Assembly: GCF_004342445.1 (NCBI RefSeq)
Contig: NZ_SLWW01000001.1
Span: 62,001 to 126,000, forward strand
DNA: 64,000 bases
Reading direction: 5' to 3'
Source of the DNA: Rhodovulum euryhalinum
GTDB taxonomy: Bacteria > Pseudomonadota > Alphaproteobacteria > Rhodobacterales > Rhodobacteraceae
Shown: positions 35,040 through 45,487 of the stretch, piece after piece
Numbering within the stretch: position 1 is the first letter of the stretch
How the letters are laid out: every line of letters starts with the position of its first letter
Program-made: the position numbers and the translations under genes
Notes under the pieces: model-generated
Told to the model about the DNA's origin: nothing
The model's database searches: none
Seen by the model: only the letters and a program-made list of their open reading frames with translations

Positions 35040-36353
35040 ATGGAACAGCTCGCCCCGATCGCGATCTTCCTCTTCGTGCTGTTCCTGCTGCTGGGCTCGG
35101 GCGTCTGGGTGGGCCTTGCGCTGATGGGCGTGGCCTACGTGGGGATGGAGCTTTTCACCTCGCGCCCCGCGGGCGACGCGATGATCACCAAGATCTGGTC
35201 CTCGTCCTCGTCCTGGACGCTGACCGCGCTGCCGCTCTTCATCTGGATGGGCGAGATCCTCTACCGCACCCGGTTGTCCGAGGACATGTTCAAGGGCCTC
35301 AGCCCCTGGATGGCGCGGCTGCCCGGCGGCCTCGTGCATACCAACATCGTCGGCTGCACCGTCTTCGCCGCCGTGTCGGGCTCGTCCGCGGCGACGCTGA
35401 CCACGGTCGGCAAGATGTCGATCCCGGAACTGAGGCGCCGCAACTACCCCGAGACGATGGTGATCGGCACGCTGGCGGGCGCCGCCACGCTGGGGCTGAT
35501 GATCCCGCCCTCGCTGACGCTGATCGTCTATGGCGTCACGATCAACGAGAGCATCACCAAGCTGTTCATGGCGGGCGTGCTGCCGGGGCTGGTGCTGGCG
35601 GGGATGTTCATGGCCTATGTCGCCATCGCCGCGACGCTGTCGAAGGATTTCGACCCGACGCCCGAGCCGCCGATGCGCCTGGCCGACAAGCTGCGGAACT
35701 CGCGCTTCCTGATCCCGGTCATCAGCCTGATCCTGGTGGTGATCGGCTCGATGTATCTGGGCTATGCCACCGCGACCGAGGCCGCGGCCTTCGGGGTGAT
35801 CGGCGCGCTGGTGCTGGCGGCGGCGCAGGGCTCGCTGACGCGGGCCACCTTCGGCGAAAGCCTGATGGGCGCGGTGCGCACGACCGCGATGATCATGCTG
35901 ATCCTCGCGGGCGCATCCTTCCTGTCGCTGTCGATGGGCTTCACCGGGCTGCCGCGGGGGCTGGCGGACCTGATCGCGGGGTTCGAACTGACGCGCTTCG
36001 AACTGCTGATGGCGCTTCTGGTCTTCTACATCGTGCTGGGCTGCTTTCTCGACGGGATCTCGTCTGTGGTGCTGACCATGGCGGTGGTCGAGCCGATGAT
36101 CCGGCAGGCGGGCATCGACATCATCTGGTTCGGGATCTTCATCGTCGTCGTGGTGGAGATGGCGCAGATCACGCCGCCGATCGGGTTCAACCTGTTCGTG
36201 CTGCAGGGCATGACCCGGCACGAGATGACCTTCATCGCCCGGGCCGCGATCCCGATGTTCCTGATCATGGTGGTGATGGTCTTCGTGCTGATCGCCTTCC
36301 CCGAGCTTGCCACCTGGCTGCCCGAGAACATCCGCCAGCGCCCGGGCGGCTGA
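35040..36353 (+). CDS. dctM: TRAP transporter large permease (DctM)
   Basis: Sodium-coupled transport subunit of 437 residues with about twelve helices. AVSGSSAATLTTVGKMSIPEL and the second-half counterparts mark the DctM substrate/Na+ site region; GAATLGLMIPPSLTLIVYG is another hallmark. It is co-transcribed with dctQ and probably with the TauE-like gene, whose start lies 7 bases after the stop. Confidence 0.93.
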   Translation: MEQLAPIAIFLFVLFLLLGSGVWVGLALMGVAYVGMELFTSRPAGDAMITKIWSSSSSWTLTALPLFIWMGEILYRTRLSEDMFKGLSPWMARLPGGLVHTNIVGCTVFAAVSGSSAATLTTVGKMSIPELRRRNYPETMVIGTLAGAATLGLMIPPSLTLIVYGVTINESITKLFMAGVLPGLVLAGMFMAYVAIAATLSKDFDPTPEPPMRLADKLRNSRFLIPVISLILVVIGSMYLGYATATEAAAFGVIGALVLAAAQGSLTRATFGESLMGAVRTTAMIMLILAGASFLSLSMGFTGLPRGLADLIAGFELTRFELLMALLVFYIVLGCFLDGISSVVLTMAVVEPMIRQAGIDIIWFGIFIVVVVEMAQITPPIGFNLFVLQGMTRHEMTFIARAAIPMFLIMVVMVFVLIAFPELATWLPENIRQRPGG

Positions 36354-36360
36354 GGCCGCG

Positions 36361-37104
36361 ATGGACGACGCCGTGCTTCACCTGGTGTCCTCGCCGCTGC
36401 TGCTGGTGGCGCTGCTGGTGATCGTCTTCGCGGCCAGCATCGTGCAGGTGGGGCTTGGCCTCGGCTTCGGACTGGTGGCAGCACCCTTGCTGGCGTTGCT
36501 GGACCCTGCCCTGGTGCCGGTGCCCACGCTGATCGTCGGGCTTGCCACGGCATCGGCGGCGGCGCTGCGCGAGCGCGCGGGCATCGACTGGGCCGAGGTC
36601 TGGACCGGCCTGTGGGGCCGGGTCGCGGGCGTCGCCGTAGCCAGCCTGCTGCTGGCGCGGCTGGCCGACCCTGATACCTTCGCGCTGGTCTTCGGGGCGA
36701 TGATCGGGCTGGCCGTGGCGCTGTCGGCGCTGGGGCTCGGGATGCGGTTGACCCGGAGGCGCCTTGTGGGCATGGCGGCGCTGTCGGGACTGATGGGCAC
36801 CATCACCTCGGTCGGCGCGCCGCCCATGGCGATCGTCTACCAGAACCGGCCGGGGGCGCAGGCGCGCCCCACGCTGTCGGCCTTCTTCGCGCTGGGCACG
36901 GCGATGTCGCTGGGTGGGCTCTGGGCCGCGGGATGGGCGGGGGCCGAGGACCTTGTCCTCGCCGCGATCATGGCGCCGGGCATGGTCGCGGGCGTCCTAG
37001 TTTCGGGCCGCCTGAGGGGCCGGTTCGATGCGCGGTACCGGGCGGCGCTTCTGGCGGTCAGCGGACTTGCCGCCCTGGTGCTGATCCTGAGGGGCCTTTT
37101 GTGA
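36361..37104 (+). CDS. TauE/SafE family sulfite/anion exporter
   Basis: Polytopic membrane protein of 247 residues with seven to eight helices. The duplicated family motif appears as QVGLGLGFGLVAAPLLALLDPALVPVP-like N-terminal segment and a second MGTITSVGAPPMAIVYQ half. Relatives export sulfite, sulfoacetate or other organic anions. It follows dctM by 7 bases and overlaps the next carrier gene (GTGA), so an uptake system and two other carriers form one run. Substrate unknown. Confidence 0.82.
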   Translation: MDDAVLHLVSSPLLLVALLVIVFAASIVQVGLGLGFGLVAAPLLALLDPALVPVPTLIVGLATASAAALRERAGIDWAEVWTGLWGRVAGVAVASLLLARLADPDTFALVFGAMIGLAVALSALGLGMRLTRRRLVGMAALSGLMGTITSVGAPPMAIVYQNRPGAQARPTLSAFFALGTAMSLGGLWAAGWAGAEDLVLAAIMAPGMVAGVLVSGRLRGRFDARYRAALLAVSGLAALVLILRGLL

Positions 37105-38027
37105 AACCGGCGGTGTGCGTTCTCGGGTTGGCCGCGCGGCACGGGCGGCTGTTGCTGGTAGCGGGGCTGTTGACCGGGCTCTTGCTGCCCGCGCTTGCCC
37201 AGGCGATGCGGCCCTGGCTGCCGGAACTGGTGGCGGGGCTGATGTTCGTGGCCGCGCTGCGGATCGGGCCGCGGCAGGCGCTGGGCGCGGTGCGCGAACT
37301 GCCCGCGGTTGTCGGGCTGGTCCTGGTCTATCAACTGGCGCTGCCGCTGGCGCTGGCAGGTGCGTTCTGGGCGGCGGGGCTCGGGGGGACGGCGGTGGCG
37401 ACGGCGCTGGTCCTGATGACCGCCGCCTCGCCGATCTCGGGGGCGCCCAATCTGGCGGTGCTGACCGGTGGCGACCCGGCGCCCGCGCTGCGGCTTCTGA
37501 TCGTGGCGACCGTGCTTCTGCCCCTGACCGTTCTGCCGGTCTTTCTGGTGGCCGAGGGGCTTGGCGGTGCCGGGGCCGTCCTTGCCGCGGCGGGGCGGCT
37601 GCTGATGGTGATCCTGTTGGCGGCGAGCGCGGCCTTTGCGCTGCGCCATCTGGCGCTGAAGGCCCCCCAGCCCCCGACCATCGCCGCGCTCGACGGGCTG
37701 TCGGCACTGGCCATGTCCATCGTGGTGATCGGCCTGATGTCCGAGGCGGGGCCGACGCTGGTGGCGCGGCCAGCGGAGTTCGCGGGCTGGCTGGCGCTGG
37801 CCTGCACCGCCAATCTGGGCGCGCAGGTCGCGGCCGCGCTGCTGCTGAAACGCACCCGGTTCGACGACCAGAGGATCGGCCTGTCGATCGCCGCGGGGAA
37901 CCGCAACATCGCGCTGTTTCTCGTGGCGCTGCCGCCCGAGATCACCACGCCGCTGCTGGTATTCATCGGCTGCTATCAGGTGCCGATGTACCTGACGCCG
38001 CTGATCCTGCGGCGGTTCCACGCCTGA
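37101..38027 (+). CDS. BASS-like (bile acid:Na+ symporter family) transporter
   Basis: Membrane carrier of 308 residues with nine to ten helices resembling the bile-acid/arsenite permease superfamily (TAASPISGAPNLAVLTGGDPAPALRLLIV and SIAAGNRNIALFLVALP are the two crossover-like regions). The GTG start at 37101 overlaps the TauE-like stop. Last gene of the dctPQM run; convergent with carB across 20 bases. A transport direction or substrate cannot be assigned. Confidence 0.7.
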   Translation: MKPAVCVLGLAARHGRLLLVAGLLTGLLLPALAQAMRPWLPELVAGLMFVAALRIGPRQALGAVRELPAVVGLVLVYQLALPLALAGAFWAAGLGGTAVATALVLMTAASPISGAPNLAVLTGGDPAPALRLLIVATVLLPLTVLPVFLVAEGLGGAGAVLAAAGRLLMVILLAASAAFALRHLALKAPQPPTIAALDGLSALAMSIVVIGLMSEAGPTLVARPAEFAGWLALACTANLGAQVAAALLLKRTRFDDQRIGLSIAAGNRNIALFLVALPPEITTPLLVFIGCYQVPMYLTPLILRRFHA

Positions 38028-38047
38028 CCGCCCCGCGGGCGGCGGCG

Positions 38048-41000
38048 CTATTCCTGAAGGCTTGCCACCTCGATCTCGCCTTCCTCGCGCGACTTCATGG
38101 CCAGCGCCGCGGCATGGCTGCCCGCCGCCGTGGTGTAATAGGGGATGCGGTCCATCAGCGCGACGGTGCGCATCGAGCGGCTGTCCTCGACCGCCTGCGC
38201 GCCCTCGGTGGTGTTCATCACCAGATGCACCAGCCCGTCCTTCATCACGTCGACGATGGTGCGCCCGCCCTCGTAGCCCTTGTTGACGATCTGCGCCTCG
38301 ATCCCGTGCCCGGCCAGGAATTTTGCCGTGCCGCGCGTGGCGAGGATGGAAAAGCCCAGATCGGTCAGGATGCGCGCGGTCTCGATCAGGTCGGGCGTCT
38401 TGTCCGAATCCTTGATCGACAGGAACACCGTACCTTCGTGCGGCAGATGCGTGCCCGCCCCCATCTGCGCCTTGAGGAAGGCGCGGGGGAAGCTGCGGTC
38501 ATACCCCATCACCTCGCCGGTCGAGCGCATTTCGGGGCCGAGAAGCGTGTCGACGCCGGGGAAGCGGGCAAAGGGCAGCACCGCCTCCTTGACCGCGAAC
38601 CCCTCGATCTGCGGATCGACGAGGTCGAAATCGGCCAGCTTCTCGCCCGCCATGATGCGGGCGGCGATCGACGCGATAGGCGAGTTGACCGCCTTGGCCA
38701 CGAAGGGCACGGTGCGCGACGCACGCGGGTTCACCTCGATCAGGTAGATCTCGCCATCCTTGACCGCGAACTGCACGTTCATCAGACCCACGACACCCAG
38801 TTCAAGCGCGAGCGCCCGGGTCTGCCGTTTCAGTTCCCCGACGATCTCGGCCGACAGCGAATAGGGCGGCAGCGAACAGGCGCTGTCGCCGGAATGGACG
38901 CCTGCCTCCTCGATATGCTGCATGATGCCGGCGACGTGCACATCGGTCCCGTCGCAGATCGCATCGACGTCCACCTCGGTCGCCCCCGAGAGATAGCTGT
39001 CCAGAAGCACCGGCGACTTGCCGGAGACCACCACCGCCTCCTTGATATAGCGTTCCAGATGCGCGGTATCGCGCACGATCTCCATCGCGCGGCCGCCCAG
39101 AACGTAAGAGGGGCGGATCACCAACGGATAGCCGATATCCTCGGCGGCGCGCATGGCAGCCTCGGCCGAGGCGGCGATAGCGTTGTGCGGCTGTTTCAGC
39201 CCCAGCCGGGTGACCAGCGCCTGGAACCGTTCGCGATCTTCGGCCAGGTCGATGGCGTCGGGCGTGGTGCCGAGGATCGGGATGCCCTCGGATTGCAGCG
39301 CATCGGCCAGTTTCAACGGAGTCTGCCCGCCGAACTGCACGATCACGCCATGCAGCGTGCCGCGTTCCTGCTCGACGCGCAGGATTTCCATGACATGCTC
39401 GAAGGTCAGCGGCTCGAAATACAGCCGGTCCGAGGTGTCGTAGTCAGTGGAGACGGTCTCGGGGTTGCAGTTGACCATGATGGTCTCGTAGCCCGCATCG
39501 GTCAGCGCGAAACAGGCATGGCAGCAGCAATAGTCGAACTCGATCCCCTGTCCGATCCGGTTGGGGCCGCCGCCCAGGATCACGACCTTTTTCCGGGTGG
39601 AGGGGCGGGCTTCACATTCGACCTCGCCCATCACCGGAGTTTCATAGGTGGAATACATGTAGGGCGTCTGCGCCTCGAACTCGGCGGCGCAGGTGTCGAT
39701 CCGCTTGAACACGGCGGTGACGCCCAGGTTCTGGCGCGCGCGGCGCACCTGCGCTTCGTCCCGGCCGGTCAGCGCCGCAAGCCGCGCATCGGTAAAGCCC
39801 ATCATCTTGAGCTGCCGCAGGCCCTGCTCGGTCACGGGCAGCCCGTCACGGCGGATCCGGTCCTCGGTCTCGACGATCTCGCGGATGCGGGCGATGAACC
39901 AGGGATCGAAGCTGGTGACCGCCTGGATGTCGTCATCCGACAGCCCGTGCCGCATCGCCTGCGCGATCAACCGCAGCCGGTCCGGTGTGGCCTTGGACAG
40001 GGCGGCGATGATCACGGCGCGGTCTGGCGCGCCCTCGATCTCGATCTCGTCGAAGCCGGTCAGCCCGGTTTCCAGCGAGGCCAGCGCCTTTTGCAGCGAT
40101 TCATGGATGGTGCGGCCGATCGCCATCGCCTCGCCCACCGACTTCATCGCCGTGGTCAGTTCCGCCTTGGCGCCGGGGAATTTCTCGAAGGCAAAGCGCG
40201 GGATCTTGGTCACGACATAGTCGATGGTCGGCTCGAAGCTGGCCGGCGTCACCTTGGTGATGTCGTTGTCCAGTTCGTCCAGCGTGTAGCCCACGGCGAG
40301 CTTCGCCGCGATCTTGGCGATGGGGAACCCGGTGGCCTTGGACGCCAGCGCAGACGACCGCGACACCCGCGGGTTCATCTCGATCACCACCATCCGGCCG
40401 TCCTCGGGGTTGATCGCCCATTGCACGTTCGACCCGCCGGTTTCCACACCGATCTCGCGCAGCACGGCGATAGAGCCGTTGCGCATGATCTGGTATTCCT
40501 TGTCGGTCAGTGTCAGCGCAGGCGCCACGGTGATGGAGTCGCCCGTGTGCACGCCCATCGGGTCGACGTTCTCGATGGCGCAGACGATGATGGCGTTGTC
40601 CGCGCGGTCGCGGACCACCTCCATCTCGAATTCCTTCCAGCCCAGCAAGCTTTCGTCGATCAGGATTTGCTTGACCGGCGAGGCATCGAGACCGGTCTTG
40701 CAGTAATGCACGAACTCCTCGCGGTTGTAGGCCACCCCGCCGCCGGTGCCACCCAGGGTGAAGGCCGGGCGGATGATCGCGGGCAGGCCGACATGGTCCA
40801 GCGCGGCCATGCATTCGTCCATGGTGTTGGCGATGGTGGCCTTGGGATTTTCCAGCCCGATCCGGTCCATTGCCTCGCGGAACAGCTTGCGGTCCTCGGC
40901 CATCTCGATGGCGGCACGGTTCGCGCCGATCAGTTCCACCCCGTACTTGTGCAGCACGCCCATGTCGGCCAGCTTCAGCGAGGTGTTCAGCCCGGTCTGC

Positions 41001-41275
41001 CCGCCCATCGTGGGCAGCAGCGCGTCGGGGCGTTCCTTCTCGATGATCTTGGCCACCACCTCGGGGGTGATCGGCTCGATATAGGTGGCGTCGGCCAATC
41101 CCGGGTCGGTCATGATCGTGGCGGGGTTGGAGTTGACCAGGATCACCCGGTAGCCCTCTTCCCGCAGCGCCTTGCAGGCCTGGGCGCCGGAATAGTCGAA
41201 CTCGCAGGCCTGCCCGATCACGATGGGGCCCGCGCCGATGATCATGATGGACTTGATATCGGTTCTCTTCGGCAT
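38048..41275 (-). CDS. carB: Carbamoyl-phosphate synthase large subunit
   Basis: Makes carbamoyl phosphate for arginine and pyrimidine synthesis from bicarbonate, ammonia (delivered by CarA) and two ATP. The 1075-residue protein has two homologous halves, each with an ATP-grasp domain ([10 protein letters not shown] in the first, [11 protein letters not shown] in the second), an oligomerisation domain between, and a C-terminal MGS-like regulatory domain (about 935-1075). Length is normal. The start at 41275 gives [21 protein letters not shown]. carA is not in the window. It supplies substrate for argF 15 kb away. Confidence 0.97.
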   Translation of the reverse strand: MPKRTDIKSIMIIGAGPIVIGQACEFDYSGAQACKALREEGYRVILVNSNPATIMTDPGLADATYIEPITPEVVAKIIEKERPDALLPTMGGQTGLNTSLKLADMGVLHKYGVELIGANRAAIEMAEDRKLFREAMDRIGLENPKATIANTMDECMAALDHVGLPAIIRPAFTLGGTGGGVAYNREEFVHYCKTGLDASPVKQILIDESLLGWKEFEMEVVRDRADNAIIVCAIENVDPMGVHTGDSITVAPALTLTDKEYQIMRNGSIAVLREIGVETGGSNVQWAINPEDGRMVVIEMNPRVSRSSALASKATGFPIAKIAAKLAVGYTLDELDNDITKVTPASFEPTIDYVVTKIPRFAFEKFPGAKAELTTAMKSVGEAMAIGRTIHESLQKALASLETGLTGFDEIEIEGAPDRAVIIAALSKATPDRLRLIAQAMRHGLSDDDIQAVTSFDPWFIARIREIVETEDRIRRDGLPVTEQGLRQLKMMGFTDARLAALTGRDEAQVRRARQNLGVTAVFKRIDTCAAEFEAQTPYMYSTYETPVMGEVECEARPSTRKKVVILGGGPNRIGQGIEFDYCCCHACFALTDAGYETIMVNCNPETVSTDYDTSDRLYFEPLTFEHVMEILRVEQERGTLHGVIVQFGGQTPLKLADALQSEGIPILGTTPDAIDLAEDRERFQALVTRLGLKQPHNAIAASAEAAMRAAEDIGYPLVIRPSYVLGGRAMEIVRDTAHLERYIKEAVVVSGKSPVLLDSYLSGATEVDVDAICDGTDVHVAGIMQHIEEAGVHSGDSACSLPPYSLSAEIVGELKRQTRALALELGVVGLMNVQFAVKDGEIYLIEVNPRASRTVPFVAKAVNSPIASIAARIMAGEKLADFDLVDPQIEGFAVKEAVLPFARFPGVDTLLGPEMRSTGEVMGYDRSFPRAFLKAQMGAGTHLPHEGTVFLSIKDSDKTPDLIETARILTDLGFSILATRGTAKFLAGHGIEAQIVNKGYEGGRTIVDVMKDGLVHLVMNTTEGAQAVEDSRSMRTVALMDRIPYYTTAAGSHAAALAMKSREEGEIEVASLQE

Positions 41276-41309
41276 GCGCCCGTCCCCCGGATTGGCAAAT
41301 TGTTGGGGG

Positions 41310-42680
41310 TTATAGAGAAGCCTCGTTCGGACGCAAGGGCCCGGGCGCGGGCCAGTGTCCTCGTGCCGCCCGCCCCGCCACGACACTCACCGCCAGCCCG
41401 ACAGCAAAAAGCGTCAGCGCCGCGGCCGAGGCACAGGTGAACCCGGGGTCTGGCCACATGTTCATTCGTACGACGGTCAGAACACTGCCGCCGAGCACAA
41501 CGGCAAAGCCCGCGCCAAACCGCACGGCGCGCCCCGCAAGAGCCAGAAGCACCGGCGCGAGGAGGACCTGCACCAGGAAGTAGTGCCCCCAGCTGAACGG
41601 CCCGAAGAGCCCGGCGAAAAGCGTGAGCTGGAACAACATATAGGGCAGGCGCCACGCCTCGGACAGTCTGCGGCCAGCATGCCAGGCCACCAGCAGCACC
41701 GCAGCCAGCAACACCTTCGACAGCAGCGTGATCGACACCGGCGGACCATGGATCACGGTGTTCTTGATCTCGCCGGAGAGAGGCGCGACCAGACCCAACT
41801 GATACCAGAGAGCGTACAGCGTCGAGGAAATCGAGAAGTTCGGGCAGGTGAGCACCATCACGCCACGGATGCGCGAGGTATTCTCGAGGAATGCCGCGTG
41901 CAGGTCGCCCCCCGCGACCGCCAGGCCGACGGCCAGCAACGCGGCGGCGGACAGCAGGAAGGCCGCAAGCGCATGCCAGCGCCGTTCGAGAAGGAAGATC
42001 ACCACCAGCACCGCAGGCGTCAGCTTGATCGCGGCCGCGACAGCCAACGCCACGCCGGCGGCCACGTTGCGGCCATGGGCGAGCCGCTCTACGGAGAGAA
42101 TGCAGAGGATGGTCACGGCGATCTGCGGCTGCATCAACTCCAGCGCAAAGGCCGGAACAAAGCCCGTCTGGAGCAGCAGCCCCGAGAATCCGGCCCAGGC
42201 CCAGAAGGGGATGCGCGCGGCACGACCGGCCAGCCGCCAGGCGAGCCAGACGCCGAGAACCATCAGCGAAACCTGCGCCACCGCGAAGAGATCGTTGAAC
42301 CCCCGCGGACCGAGCCAGCCGGTCAGCGGCGCCACCAGCACGGCCCATAGCGGCGGGTAGATATAGGGAAAGGCCGTCAGCCCACCGACCCCGAGCCGCG
42401 CCATTTCCGGCAGCCAGGCCTCGGGAACCGAATTGACGAAGTTTTCGGCGGAAACAAGGTAAACCAGCTCGGGCTTTCCGATGCGGATCATGTGACCGGC
42501 CATGTAGAGCGCGGCCAGATCCTCGCCCCAATCACCCCAGACGCGCCGCAGGGCGACCGCGGCCCACAGGCCGAGCATCAGGAAGCCCAGAAAGTACGAA
42601 CGCTTCGCTGACAAGACCCGGCCCTTATTGCCCGTCGGGCTGGCGTCGCGCCCGAACACACCAATACAAACATGCGCCAT
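41310..42680 (-). CDS. GT87 (DUF2029) family membrane glycosyltransferase
   Basis: Polytopic protein of about 456 residues with ten or more helices, resembling polyprenol-phosphate-dependent mannosyltransferases of the GT-C fold. An acidic motif follows the first helix ([14 protein letters not shown]), where the GT-C catalytic aspartate is expected. FAYIYPPLW-type sequence ([15 protein letters not shown]) is typical of DUF2029. The start is uncertain: I give the ATG at 42680, but the frame is open to 42725 and a later TTG is possible. Its acceptor is unknown. Confidence 0.75.
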   Translation of the reverse strand: MAHVCIGVFGRDASPTGNKGRVLSAKRSYFLGFLMLGLWAAVALRRVWGDWGEDLAALYMAGHMIRIGKPELVYLVSAENFVNSVPEAWLPEMARLGVGGLTAFPYIYPPLWAVLVAPLTGWLGPRGFNDLFAVAQVSLMVLGVWLAWRLAGRAARIPFWAWAGFSGLLLQTGFVPAFALELMQPQIAVTILCILSVERLAHGRNVAAGVALAVAAAIKLTPAVLVVIFLLERRWHALAAFLLSAAALLAVGLAVAGGDLHAAFLENTSRIRGVMVLTCPNFSISSTLYALWYQLGLVAPLSGEIKNTVIHGPPVSITLLSKVLLAAVLLVAWHAGRRLSEAWRLPYMLFQLTLFAGLFGPFSWGHYFLVQVLLAPVLLALAGRAVRFGAGFAVVLGGSVLTVVRMNMWPDPGFTCASAAALTLFAVGLAVSVVAGRAARGHWPAPGPLRPNEASL

Positions 42681-43085
42681 ACCGGATCTGCCCCGGAGCA
42701 TATGCACGATCCCGGCGCAGTTCACACGAGGTGCATTACCAAGCCCTTAAGCGCCGAAATCCGGATACTTGCCGGCGGCGGCCGAAGGTCGAATCTCTGC
42801 AGATCCGCGTCACCGCCCCGCCCGCCGCAGACATCAGGATACTCTTCGCCGCACTCCCTTCGCCTGCACACCGTTGCCGGCAACTGCGCAAAGGCGTGCC
42901 GGGACCATGGCCCTGCCCCCGGAATCGCCTTCGCCCGGGATCACGCGGCTCGGCCGAATCTCCCCATTACGGTGGCCCCGAACAGGGTGACGGGCTGGGC
43001 CACGATCACCGCAGCTTCAGGAATATTGTTTACTTACAGATACCTGAGATGCTCAACTTGGCAAATGCGCAAACCTGACACTGAT

Positions 43086-43099
43086 TTGACTTGTGTCAA
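43086..43099. promoter_or_regulatory. Fnr-type box upstream of bchE
   Basis: TTGACTTGTGTCAA has the form TTGAC-N4-GTCAA, a perfect Fnr/Crp-type dyad centred 62 bases before the bchE ATG. FnrL activation of bch genes under low oxygen is established in Rhodobacter. Part of a longer series of TGACA/TGTCA half-sites from 43076 to 43123. Confidence 0.65.
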
Positions 43100-43111
43100 T
43101 TAGAGTTGACA
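43094..43111. promoter_or_regulatory. PpsR/CrtJ-type site upstream of bchE
   Basis: TGT-N12-ACA, the PpsR/CrtJ repressor consensus, occurs exactly at 43094-43111, and its arms TGTCAA/TTGACA form a 6-bp perfect dyad. It overlaps the Fnr-type box by six bases. A poorer TGT-N11-ACA lies at 43124-43140. Overlap implies competition between redox repressor and oxygen-responsive activator. Confidence 0.65.
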
Positions 43112-43154
43112 GCGGATGTGTCATGTTGTCCCGCGAAACACGGGGAGTCGATCC

Positions 43155-44798
43155 ATGCGCATTGTCTTTGTCCATCCCAACTACAGGTCCGGTGGCGCCG
43201 AGATCGCGGGCAACTGGCCGCCAGCCTGGGTGGCCTACCTGACCGGTTCGCTGCGAACCGCGGGATATGACGACATCATATTCGTCGACGCGATGACCAA
43301 CAACCTCAGCGAGGACGCTGTCCGCGCCGAGTTCCGGCGGCTGAAGCCCGACGTGGTGGCGTCGACCTCGATCACGCCGTCGATCTATGCCGCCGAACGG
43401 TTGTTGCAGATCGCACAGGAAGAGGTGCCGAACGCGGTGCGTGTTCTGGGCGGCATCCACGCCACCTTCATGTTCAAGCAGGTGCTGTCCGAGGCGCCGT
43501 GGGTCGACGTGATCGTCCGCGGCGAGGGCGAGGAAATCGTCGTCGAACTGATGAACGCGATCCGCGATGGCAAATGGCCGGAAAGCCGCCGTGACATCAA
43601 GGGCCTGGCCTTCCTCGACGGTGACGAGATCGTGGCGACCGCCGCCGCGCCCACCATCAAGGATCTCGACGCGATCAAGCCCGACTGGGACATCCTTGAG
43701 TGGGAAAAGTACATCTACATCCCGCTGAACTGCAAGGTCGCGATCCCCAACATGGCGCGCGGCTGCCCGTTCACCTGCTCGTTCTGCTCGCAGTGGAAGT
43801 TCTGGCGCGACTACCGCATCCGCGACCCGAAACTCGTCGTCGACGAGATTGAGGAGCTGGTGAACAAGCACGGCGTCGGCTTCTTCATCCTTGCGGACGA
43901 GGAACCCACGATCAACCGCAAGAAGTTCATCGCCTTCTGTCAGGAACTGATCGACCGCGGCCTGCCCGACAAGGTCAAGTGGGGCATCAACACCCGCGTC
44001 ACCGACATCCTGCGCGACGAGGAACTGCTGCCCTTCTACCGCAAGGCCGGTCTCGTCCATATCAGCCTCGGCACCGAGGCCGCGGCGCAGTTGAAGCTTG
44101 ACCAGTTCAACAAGGAAACCCGCGTCGAGGACAACAAGCGCGCAATCCAGTTGCTGCGCGATGCCGACATCCTGACCGAGGCGCAGTTCATCGTGGGGCT
44201 CGACAACGAGACCCCCGAGACGCTGGAAGAGACCTTCCAGATGGCCTGGGACTGGCAGCCCGACCTGGCGAACTGGGCGATGTATACGCCCTGGCCGTTC
44301 ACGCCGCTGTTCCAGGAACTGCACAACAAGGTCGAGGTGTTCGACTACTCGCGCTACAACTTCGTGAACCCGATCATGAAGCCCGAGGCGATGGACCGTG
44401 CGGAACTGCTGGACCGGGTGATGAACAACTATCGCCGGTTCTACATGCGCAAGGCGCTGTTCCACTATCCGTGGCGCGGCACCGGGTTCCGCCGCCGGTA
44501 TCTGCTGGGCTGCCTCAAGGCGTTCCTCAAGGCAGGCGTCGGGCGGACCTTCTACGATCTCGGCAAAAACAACTACTGGGGGCCGCAGTCCAAGGACAAG
44601 GTCAAGTTCGAGTTCGACATGACCCGCCAGCCCGCCCAGGCCCAGATCGCGGATTGGGAATCCGCCGCCGACCGCGCTGCACAGGCGCGCGCCAGGCGGC
44701 AATCGGCTGACAACTCGTTCAAGATGCCCGCCGAGGGCAATGCCGCAGAGGTCAAGGTCTGCGGTGGCGGCGACCAGCAACTGGAAGACGCAAGATGA
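43155..44798 (+). CDS. bchE: Anaerobic Mg-protoporphyrin IX monomethyl ester cyclase
   Basis: Oxygen-independent enzyme that forms the isocyclic (E) ring of bacteriochlorophyll using water as oxygen source, with B12 and radical SAM chemistry. The 547-residue protein has an N-terminal cobalamin-binding domain (about 1-140) and the radical SAM CxxxCxxC at C204, C208, C211 ([10 protein letters not shown]). The N-terminus [25 protein letters not shown] is close to known BchE. The ATG at 43155 has a GGGGAG site; an upstream in-frame ATG at 43116 sits in the promoter. It is coupled to bchJ (ATGA). Confidence 0.95.
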   Translation: MRIVFVHPNYRSGGAEIAGNWPPAWVAYLTGSLRTAGYDDIIFVDAMTNNLSEDAVRAEFRRLKPDVVASTSITPSIYAAERLLQIAQEEVPNAVRVLGGIHATFMFKQVLSEAPWVDVIVRGEGEEIVVELMNAIRDGKWPESRRDIKGLAFLDGDEIVATAAAPTIKDLDAIKPDWDILEWEKYIYIPLNCKVAIPNMARGCPFTCSFCSQWKFWRDYRIRDPKLVVDEIEELVNKHGVGFFILADEEPTINRKKFIAFCQELIDRGLPDKVKWGINTRVTDILRDEELLPFYRKAGLVHISLGTEAAAQLKLDQFNKETRVEDNKRAIQLLRDADILTEAQFIVGLDNETPETLEETFQMAWDWQPDLANWAMYTPWPFTPLFQELHNKVEVFDYSRYNFVNPIMKPEAMDRAELLDRVMNNYRRFYMRKALFHYPWRGTGFRRRYLLGCLKAFLKAGVGRTFYDLGKNNYWGPQSKDKVKFEFDMTRQPAQAQIADWESAADRAAQARARRQSADNSFKMPAEGNAAEVKVCGGGDQQLEDAR

Positions 44799-45391
44799 AG
44801 GATACCCTGTCCGGCCATTCGGGCCGGATCGGACCGAATGCCGTCCTCCAGTTGCTCCCTGTGCTGGAGACGGCGGGCGGCGGGGCGCTTCGCGACGAGA
44901 TGCTAGAGGCGGCGGGCCTGTCGGAACCCCCGTCGGACACCGGCCTTATGGACGAGGGACCGGCCGCCGCCATGCATCGCGCCCTGCGCCGCCGCCTGCC
45001 CGGCCGCGCGCCCGACCTCCTGCGGGAGGCGGGCGCGCGGACCGGGGACTATATCCTTGCCCATCGCATCCCGGCCGCGGCCCAGAAGGTGCTGAAGGTG
45101 CTACCCGCCGCACTGTCCGCGCCGATGCTGGCCAAGGCCATCGCCAAGCACAGCTGGACCTTCGCGGGCTCGGGCCAGTTCCGCATCGTCTCGACCCGGC
45201 CGCTGGTGTTCGAACTGACCGACAACCCGCTGATCCGGGGCGAACATGCGCCGCACCCGATCTGCGGCTGGCACGAGGCGGTGTTCGACCGGCTGTTCCA
45301 GACGCTGGTGGACCCGCGCCTGCGCACGCGCGAGACGAAATGCACCGCAAGCGGCGCCTCGGTCTGCCGCTTCGAAATCACCCGCGGCTAG
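44795..45391 (+). CDS. bchJ: BchJ, V4R-domain protein of bacteriochlorophyll synthesis
   Basis: Small protein of 198 residues annotated historically as the 4-vinyl reductase; later work assigns the main 8-vinyl reduction to BciA/BciB or COR, and BchJ may be an accessory that carries or channels intermediates. The V4R domain is recognisable by its C-terminal [13 protein letters not shown]. The ATG overlaps the bchE stop. A 12-bp hairpin after the stop ends the two-gene unit. Confidence 0.9.
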   Translation: MKDTLSGHSGRIGPNAVLQLLPVLETAGGGALRDEMLEAAGLSEPPSDTGLMDEGPAAAMHRALRRRLPGRAPDLLREAGARTGDYILAHRIPAAAQKVLKVLPAALSAPMLAKAIAKHSWTFAGSGQFRIVSTRPLVFELTDNPLIRGEHAPHPICGWHEAVFDRLFQTLVDPRLRTRETKCTASGASVCRFEITRG

Positions 45392-45395
45392 CCTC

Positions 45396-45421
45396 GGGCG
45401 CCCCGGCAGGCCGGGGCGCCC
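45396..45421 (+). terminator. Hairpin terminator after bchJ
   Basis: GGGCGCCCCGGC (45396-45407) and its exact complement (45410-45421) form a 12-bp stem 5 bases after the bchJ stop, followed by CTT. It isolates bchEJ from aspS. Confidence 0.7.
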
Positions 45422-45422
45422 C

Positions 45423-45451
45423 TTGACTTCCCCCGCCATCGGGGGTGTATC
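45423..45451 (+). promoter_or_regulatory. Candidate aspS promoter
   Basis: TTGACT (45423-45428) and TGTATC (45446-45451) are spaced by 17 bases, 37 bases before the aspS ATG. The -35 is strong and the -10 weak. The spacer holds a CCCCCG/CGGGGG dyad. Confidence 0.4.
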
Positions 45452-45487
45452 GGCGCGGACCTGCCGTTATCCTTGAGGACCCGCCCC

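Larger units (their letters stand above)
42681..43154. other. Noncoding region between GT87 gene and bchE
   Basis: 474 bases without a supported gene; short open frames here have atypical, arginine/proline-rich products and no ribosome sites. The half near bchE (about 43018-43125) is clearly AT-richer and holds the Fnr- and PpsR-type sites. The remainder shows no RNA structure or repeat that I can support. Confidence 0.7.

Noticed and set aside
37115-41440. 1441-codon forward open frame over carB
   Set aside because: Antisense shadow of carB; no domain recognisable.
42731-43103. Short forward open frames upstream of bchE
   Set aside because: Arg/Pro-rich products, no ribosome site, and they overlap the AT-rich control region.
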